Assembly: GCA_023807065.1 (NCBI GenBank)
Contig: JAJJLU010003463.1
Coordinates: forward strand, 44,885 to 108,884
Length of the DNA stretch: 64,000 nt
Source: Isotricha intestinalis
Lineage: Eukaryota > Ciliophora > Litostomatea > Vestibuliferida > Isotrichidae
Direction of reading: 5' to 3'
The notes under the pieces: model-generated
What the model was told of the DNA's origin: nothing
The model's input: only the letters and a program-made list of their open reading frames with translations
Databases searched by the model: none
Part shown: one piece after another, positions 63,599 to 64,000 of the stretch
Layout of the letters: every line of letters starts with the position of its first letter
Position numbering within the stretch: position 1 is the stretch's first letter
Position numbers and translations under genes: made by a program

Positions 63599-64000
63599 TA
63601 AATTCCGTTGATAAAATTAAATTAAAAAAAATATTTCATATATTTATTTTCTTCTGATTAAAAATTTTTTTTTTATTAAAAAAAATTCAAATGTAATTTA
63701 AAAATTTATTTTATAACTATAACCTAAAATTTTGTATTACAAACATTATTTTTATTATTATATAATAAAAACTTGAAAAAAATTTTTTGATTAGTAATAT
63801 TTTTTTGTGATATCATATTATTTTTAGTAAAAAGTAAATACCCATAAATTTAAATATAATTTTTAAATTAATTTAAGAATAAAAGGTTTACTCATATTAA
63901 TTTCATAATAAATATTATTTTTAGAAAAGCATTTTGATATATTACATTTGGTCAATTAAATAAAAAGTAAAAAGATTTAGATGGAATCCTTACAATTCCT
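63599..64000 (+). other. Gene-free AT-rich end of window
   Basis: No frame, RNA or repeat supported on either strand. Confidence 0.45.

Noticed and set aside
1..64000. A reassigned nuclear code (TAA/TAG as Gln) for the whole organism
   Set aside because: About 30 intact genes up to 1,136 codons contain no internal TAA or TAG, use CAA for Gln and end in TAA, TAG or TGA. The idea is kept only as an alternative for the relics.
1..64000. CRISPR array, tRNA or rRNA genes, transposons, virus-derived genes
   Set aside because: No regularly spaced repeats, no GC-rich cloverleaf-like stretch, and no transposase, integrase, reverse transcriptase or capsid motif was seen by eye; tRNAscan and Rfam could overturn the RNA part.

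Overview
The window is nuclear DNA of a very AT-rich single-celled eukaryote. Spliceosomal GT-AG introns are visible (about 45, 100 and 43 nt), coding regions have long Asn/Lys/Glu tracts, start codons sit in A-rich leaders, and the protein set is eukaryotic (importin alpha, striatin, PP2C, AMPK beta, PX/BAR protein, Dicer-like RNase III, TBC, ubiquitin proteases). TAA, TAG and TGA all end intact genes and Gln is written CAA, so intact genes use the standard code. That argues against ciliates with reassigned stops. A standard-code ciliate or an anaerobic amoeboflagellate/metamonad-like protist would fit, but I cannot name the species.

Layout. 1-4.6 kb: 5' part of a TBC Rab-GAP (minus), a three-exon PP2C phosphatase, an acidic unknown. 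4.6-12.3 kb: a decayed HSF-type gene, a prominin-like membrane protein (minus), a Ras-like GTPase, a beta-propeller protein (minus). 12.3-15.4 kb: no intact gene, at least three gene relics. 15.5-24.2 kb: a two-exon unknown, a cyclin, a pepsin-like membrane protein without catalytic residues, an inverted relic of a similar tail, AMPK beta, a small acidic unknown, a USP-like protein without catalytic residues but with RanBP2-type zinc fingers. 24.4-33.7 kb: a charged repeat protein, a B-box/WD40 protein, a DMT-type transporter broken by one TAA, importin alpha, a calpain-like protein lacking its Cys. 34.4-44.5 kb: an FHA protein with unresolved 5' end, Asn-rich coiled-coil proteins, and a large gene split at a 20-A run. 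44.7-57.4 kb: PX/BAR sorting nexin, active DUSP-USP protease, striatin, TMEM222/RTE1-like protein, helicase-free Dicer-like RNase III. 57.4-64 kb: one basic unknown and relics, ending in a frameshifted ADP-ribosyltransferase/BspA-repeat gene.

Genes are monocistronic and no operon logic is visible. Two themes stand out. First, most gene-free stretches above about 800 bp contain coding-like remnants whose in-frame stops are mostly TAA where Gln would fit. This may be decay by C-to-T change (CAA to TAA), or more speculatively something about decoding. Second, three proteins keep an enzyme fold but have lost the catalytic residues. No tRNA, rRNA, CRISPR array, transposase or viral gene was recognised. 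All similarity calls are by eye from motifs.
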